From assembly GCA_001969505.1 (NCBI GenBank), contig LSSK01001882.1, positions 1-43,797 on the forward strand: a stretch of DNA of 43,797 nt, read 5' to 3'. The translations under genes were made by a program, and so were the position numbers. Below the pieces are notes generated by a model, which was not told the origin of the DNA, made no database searches, and was given only the letters and a program-made list of their open reading frames with translations. The stretch is from Zancudomyces culisetae (lineage: Eukaryota; Kickxellomycota; Harpellomycetes; Harpellales; Legeriomycetaceae). Below, one piece after another: positions 41,272 through 43,797 of the stretch; position 1 is the stretch's first letter; every line of letters starts with the position of its first letter.

Positions 41272-42708
41272 TTAAAGCGTATATCTCCAGCCTGGATTAG
41301 CTTTATTGATGTATGCTGTAGCAGTCTGCGATTTGTCAGAGGATGGAAGTTCCCGTTGTAGCCTGTCGCATCTTCTGTTTGCTAAATAAAAGTAGAGGTA
41401 CAGGCAAATCGTCATTACTCCACCTACAACGAACATGCCAGCCACTATTCCATGGCCCATTTTATATAGAGGAGCATCTGAGTCCCTGTATATTTGAGAA
41501 CCAACAAATGAAGCTAGCCCTCCAAGCATGATTGTCATTGCGCTTCCAACGCTCTTTTTATCCTCTTCATAGGTGTTGTTGGTCATCCAGTAAGAAACAA
41601 GGGGCATAGTAGGCGATAGAGCAAAGTTGGCTAGTGCCAACAGCGCAAGCTTCAAGCCAGGAGCTCCTGCAAAAACCAAACCAATATACAACGCAGCAGT
41701 TGTAAAATAATGTAAAATCAATATGTACCCAATTCTGACTTTCTTTGCGTAGTTTGGGATTATTGCTGGCAAGAGCTGGCCCAAAAATCCACAAGCAGAA
41801 GGAATAGATGCAAATACTTGTGCCTGTGCGTTTGTATATCCCATCTCCTTAATCACTTTGGGTCCAAAGATAGCTTGAGTAAATCCACCAATTACACCAA
41901 TCGCAAATATAATCCCCAATACCCACAATCTTGCATCAAGCAAGGCCGAGAGATTTTTAACAGTTATATTCTTCTTTTGACTCATTTCCTTTTGATCTTC
42001 ATTAAACAACTTTTTTGCAGCAGAGAGCTCGCCGTCTAAGATACGTTTAGAGGTTTCAGGATAGTTCTCAACAATAAAGTACGATATGAACCCAATAAAG
42101 ATCGTCAGTGCACCTTCAACTACAAATATGTATTGATAGGGCCGCAAACTTCCTCCGATTTTTGTCAGCCCTAGCGCAATAGGACCAGCAAATATCCCAG
42201 AAAACATCCCAGCAGAGAAAAATATCGATATTCTCTTTAATCTCTGAGCATTTGGGTACCAAAAGGTAGTATAAAAAATAAAACCTGGCGCGAATCCAGA
42301 CTCAAAAGCACCAAGAAGCAGGCGAACTATCATGGCAGTCGTAAAGTTTGTTACAAATCCCATAAGTATACACGAAGCACCCCAGAATATTGTTATTAGT
42401 GGAAGCCATAGCCTAGTTCCTATTTTTTGTAAGAGGAGGGTCGATGGAATCTCGCAAGCCACATACGTTATAAATAGAACTGATGCAACCCAATTGAATT
42501 CACCTGATTTCAAGTTTAAAGCTACACTGAATCCCTCGATGTTAGCATTTCCCAGGTTGTTTCTATCCATCACAGCCAGCCAATACAAAACACAATACAG
42601 AGGCATGATCATGAGATCTACTTTTCTCAAATACCTCTTGAAGTTTTTTTTTTCCTCGGCCGTTAGGAGCTCGCCGTTTCTGGCTGGGTTTTCTAAAATC
42701 TCGTCCAT
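41272..42708 (-). CDS. MFS permease, anion:cation symporter family (Dal5/Tna1/Seo1-like)
   Basis: A 478-residue, single-exon, 12-helix transporter of the plasma membrane. The N-terminal cytosolic segment is followed by VDLMIMPLYCVLYWLAVMDRNNLGNANIEG, shown here only to its conserved core, the DRNNLGNA loop after TM1. The family signature LGAFESGFAPGFIFYTTFWY in TM4-5 is intact. A charged central loop (GELSAAKKLFNEDQKEM) divides the two six-helix halves. Fungal relatives import allantoate, nicotinate, pantothenate, biotin precursors and similar monocarboxylates. The substrate cannot be deduced from sequence. The start at 42708 is the only ATG before TM1. It is convergent with the secreted-protein gene (226 bases between stops). 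Confidence 0.92.
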   Translation of the reverse strand: MDEILENPARNGELLTAEEKKNFKRYLRKVDLMIMPLYCVLYWLAVMDRNNLGNANIEGFSVALNLKSGEFNWVASVLFITYVACEIPSTLLLQKIGTRLWLPLITIFWGASCILMGFVTNFTTAMIVRLLLGAFESGFAPGFIFYTTFWYPNAQRLKRISIFFSAGMFSGIFAGPIALGLTKIGGSLRPYQYIFVVEGALTIFIGFISYFIVENYPETSKRILDGELSAAKKLFNEDQKEMSQKKNITVKNLSALLDARLWVLGIIFAIGVIGGFTQAIFGPKVIKEMGYTNAQAQVFASIPSACGFLGQLLPAIIPNYAKKVRIGYILILHYFTTAALYIGLVFAGAPGLKLALLALANFALSPTMPLVSYWMTNNTYEEDKKSVGSAMTIMLGGLASFVGSQIYRDSDAPLYKMGHGIVAGMFVVGGVMTICLYLYFYLANRRCDRLQRELPSSDKSQTATAYINKANPGWRYTL

Positions 42709-43704
42709 TTTATTTTTTCTTGTCGTTCTAGGCGATGTTCCTTGTAGAGCGCTTTATTTTAATGTTTTTTCCCCTGCCTGTTAAAACTGAAGATGGTTGT
42801 GCTGGCCTTGTAGTCAAGGATGAGGAATACACAAAAACAATGTCACTGATATTACTTTAAAGGTCAATGTTAGCTAATTAACAGTTTGTACCTATTACTA
42901 CAATGGGTTGGACAAAGGTGCTTTTTTTGGTGACGGTATTGGAGTTGGTTTTGTGCAGCTTTTATATGTTTTTTTAGGTACTCAATTATGTCGCTATTTT
43001 TTTCAGCTTAGTTGATTTGGCGATTCAAGTTAATCACAACAAATTACAAAGTAAACTGATAGCATCCGTAGCAAATTTATCGCAATATCCGATCAAATCA
43101 TAAAATATTTTTTTTGAAACCTCACACTCAATTACATATGAAAGGTGTTGTCCAATGGTATTTCGAGATGGCGAATCAACTAAAAGTAGAACGAGTATCG
43201 GATGAAGTCTATTTAGAAGCCCAAAAACTACAAAAAAGTGTTAGTGTTTTGATCTCCACAGAAACCCCCAAACTCACATTTGTGATTTAGAGACACATAT
43301 GTGCTTGTTTCACGGATTTCATTTACTCTAGCTAGTTTACAAGTATTTATCATTAACCATGCTACCTTTTGTTAAACTCAGGATCTATGCACTAATAAAC
43401 AACAAAGAAAATCATTTGGGTTTAGATAGCTATCACATTCTTTTGATTGACGAACGTTTTGATAGATTATAGTGTGCGAGTTTATAGAGCTGGTATATGC
43501 TATTATCGAATTATCGTATGTTAGAGTGCATTCTCTTTGAAACATGAAAAAATAAAGCTGTTATCTCGTATAAAAGTTGACTGACCGAATACATGTTAAC
43601 TTCCAAACAGCTGGTAAACCAAATAAGTGCTTTACTCACAACTAACACATGTGAACATAGCAAGACATTTGAGCAAATAATTCACTAATAGAGGAGGTAT
43701 AGGA
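42709..43704. other. Intergenic, divergent promoter region
   Basis: About 1 kb upstream of the MFS gene and of the possible gene at the right edge. It contains a TATA-like CATATAAAAG on the minus strand at about 42959-42969 and TATAAAAG on the plus strand at 43569-43576. A 31-codon upstream frame at 43593-43688 is noted but not called as a gene. Confidence 0.5.
43569..43576 (+). promoter_or_regulatory. TATA box (TATAAAAG) upstream of the right-edge gene
   Basis: A consensus TATA element on the plus strand, 129 bases before the ATG at 43705. The distance is longer than for the other TATA boxes in this window. Confidence 0.4.
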
Positions 43705-43797
43705 ATGGAGGGATTCGGCATTTGCGGCCGCAAACATAGATTTAGATTCGATTTTCCACTTAGCGAGCCTCCATGTTTTCCGCCGAGTCGTGATGTA
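43705..43797 (+). CDS. Possible 5' end of a gene running off the window
   Basis: Thirty-one codons open to the edge, starting MEGFGICGRKHRFRFDFPLS. The stretch is markedly more GC-rich than its flanks and includes an 8-base GCGGCCGC string, a shift typical of coding sequence here. A TATA box lies upstream. An upstream ATG at 43593 opens a 31-codon frame that stops at 43688, so the true start or a 5' intron is uncertain. No family is recognisable from this length. Confidence 0.35.
   Translation, partial: MEGFGICGRKHRFRFDFPLSEPPCFPPSRDV

Noticed and set aside
43724-43731. NotI site GCGGCCGC as a vector or linker trace
   Set aside because: It lies within a coding-like, GC-richer stretch with no vector-like flanks, so a chance site is more likely.

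Overview
The window is nuclear DNA from an AT-rich, intron-containing fungus. It encodes eukaryotic housekeeping and regulatory proteins: kinetochore KNL1/Spc7, cytosolic GluRS, an ABCC vacuolar-type pump, mitochondrial Qri7/OSGEPL1, mitochondrial MRS2, a KDM5/JARID1 demethylase and a Dal5-type permease. Introns are short (about 60-190 nt), mostly GTAAGT-like to TAG, with one clear GC-AG intron. The code is standard: a CTG codon sits at a conserved Leu of the KDM5 JmjC domain, so this is not a CUG-Ser yeast, and TGA is used as a stop. A long single-exon ankyrin gene beside these genes would fit an early-diverging zygomycete-type fungus such as gut-dwelling Harpellales (Kickxellomycotina). That placement is an inference from general knowledge and was not tested.

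Layout. 1-2063 (-): 5' part of a KNL1/Spc7 gene in four visible exons, cut by the window edge. 2064-5137: gene-poor, with a few doubtful small reading frames. 5138-8539 (-): large F-box-like/ankyrin protein. 9415-11872 (+): cytosolic glutamyl-tRNA synthetase (2 exons), convergent with an ABCC transporter (12076-16898, -, 2 exons). 17729-18499 (-): GST-like protein, divergent from QRI7 (18779-20047, +). QRI7 is convergent with MRS2 (20387-22105, -, 2 exons joined by the GC-AG intron). 22661-27949 (-): KDM5. 29479-30018 (-): small Ser/Ala/Thr/Gly-rich protein with a hydrophobic C-terminal tail. 32256-33296 and 35293-36278 (+): two tandem three-exon paralogues of the TMEM198/DUF4203 membrane family. 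36951-38144 (-): a five-exon gene reconstructed from short exons, not recognised. 39999-41045 (+): secreted Lys/Pro repeat protein, convergent with an MFS permease (41272-42708, -). 43705-end (+): possible start of another gene.

The left two thirds are conserved cellular genes: chromosome segregation, translation, tRNA t6A modification, mitochondrial Mg2+, H3K4 demethylation and detoxification. QRI7 and MRS2 are both predicted to act in mitochondria and sit tail to tail. From about 29 kb on, gene density falls and the genes encode lineage-type surface, secreted or membrane proteins with clear TATA boxes about 90 nt before the ATG. No operon-like system, mobile element, CRISPR array, rRNA or tRNA could be supported.
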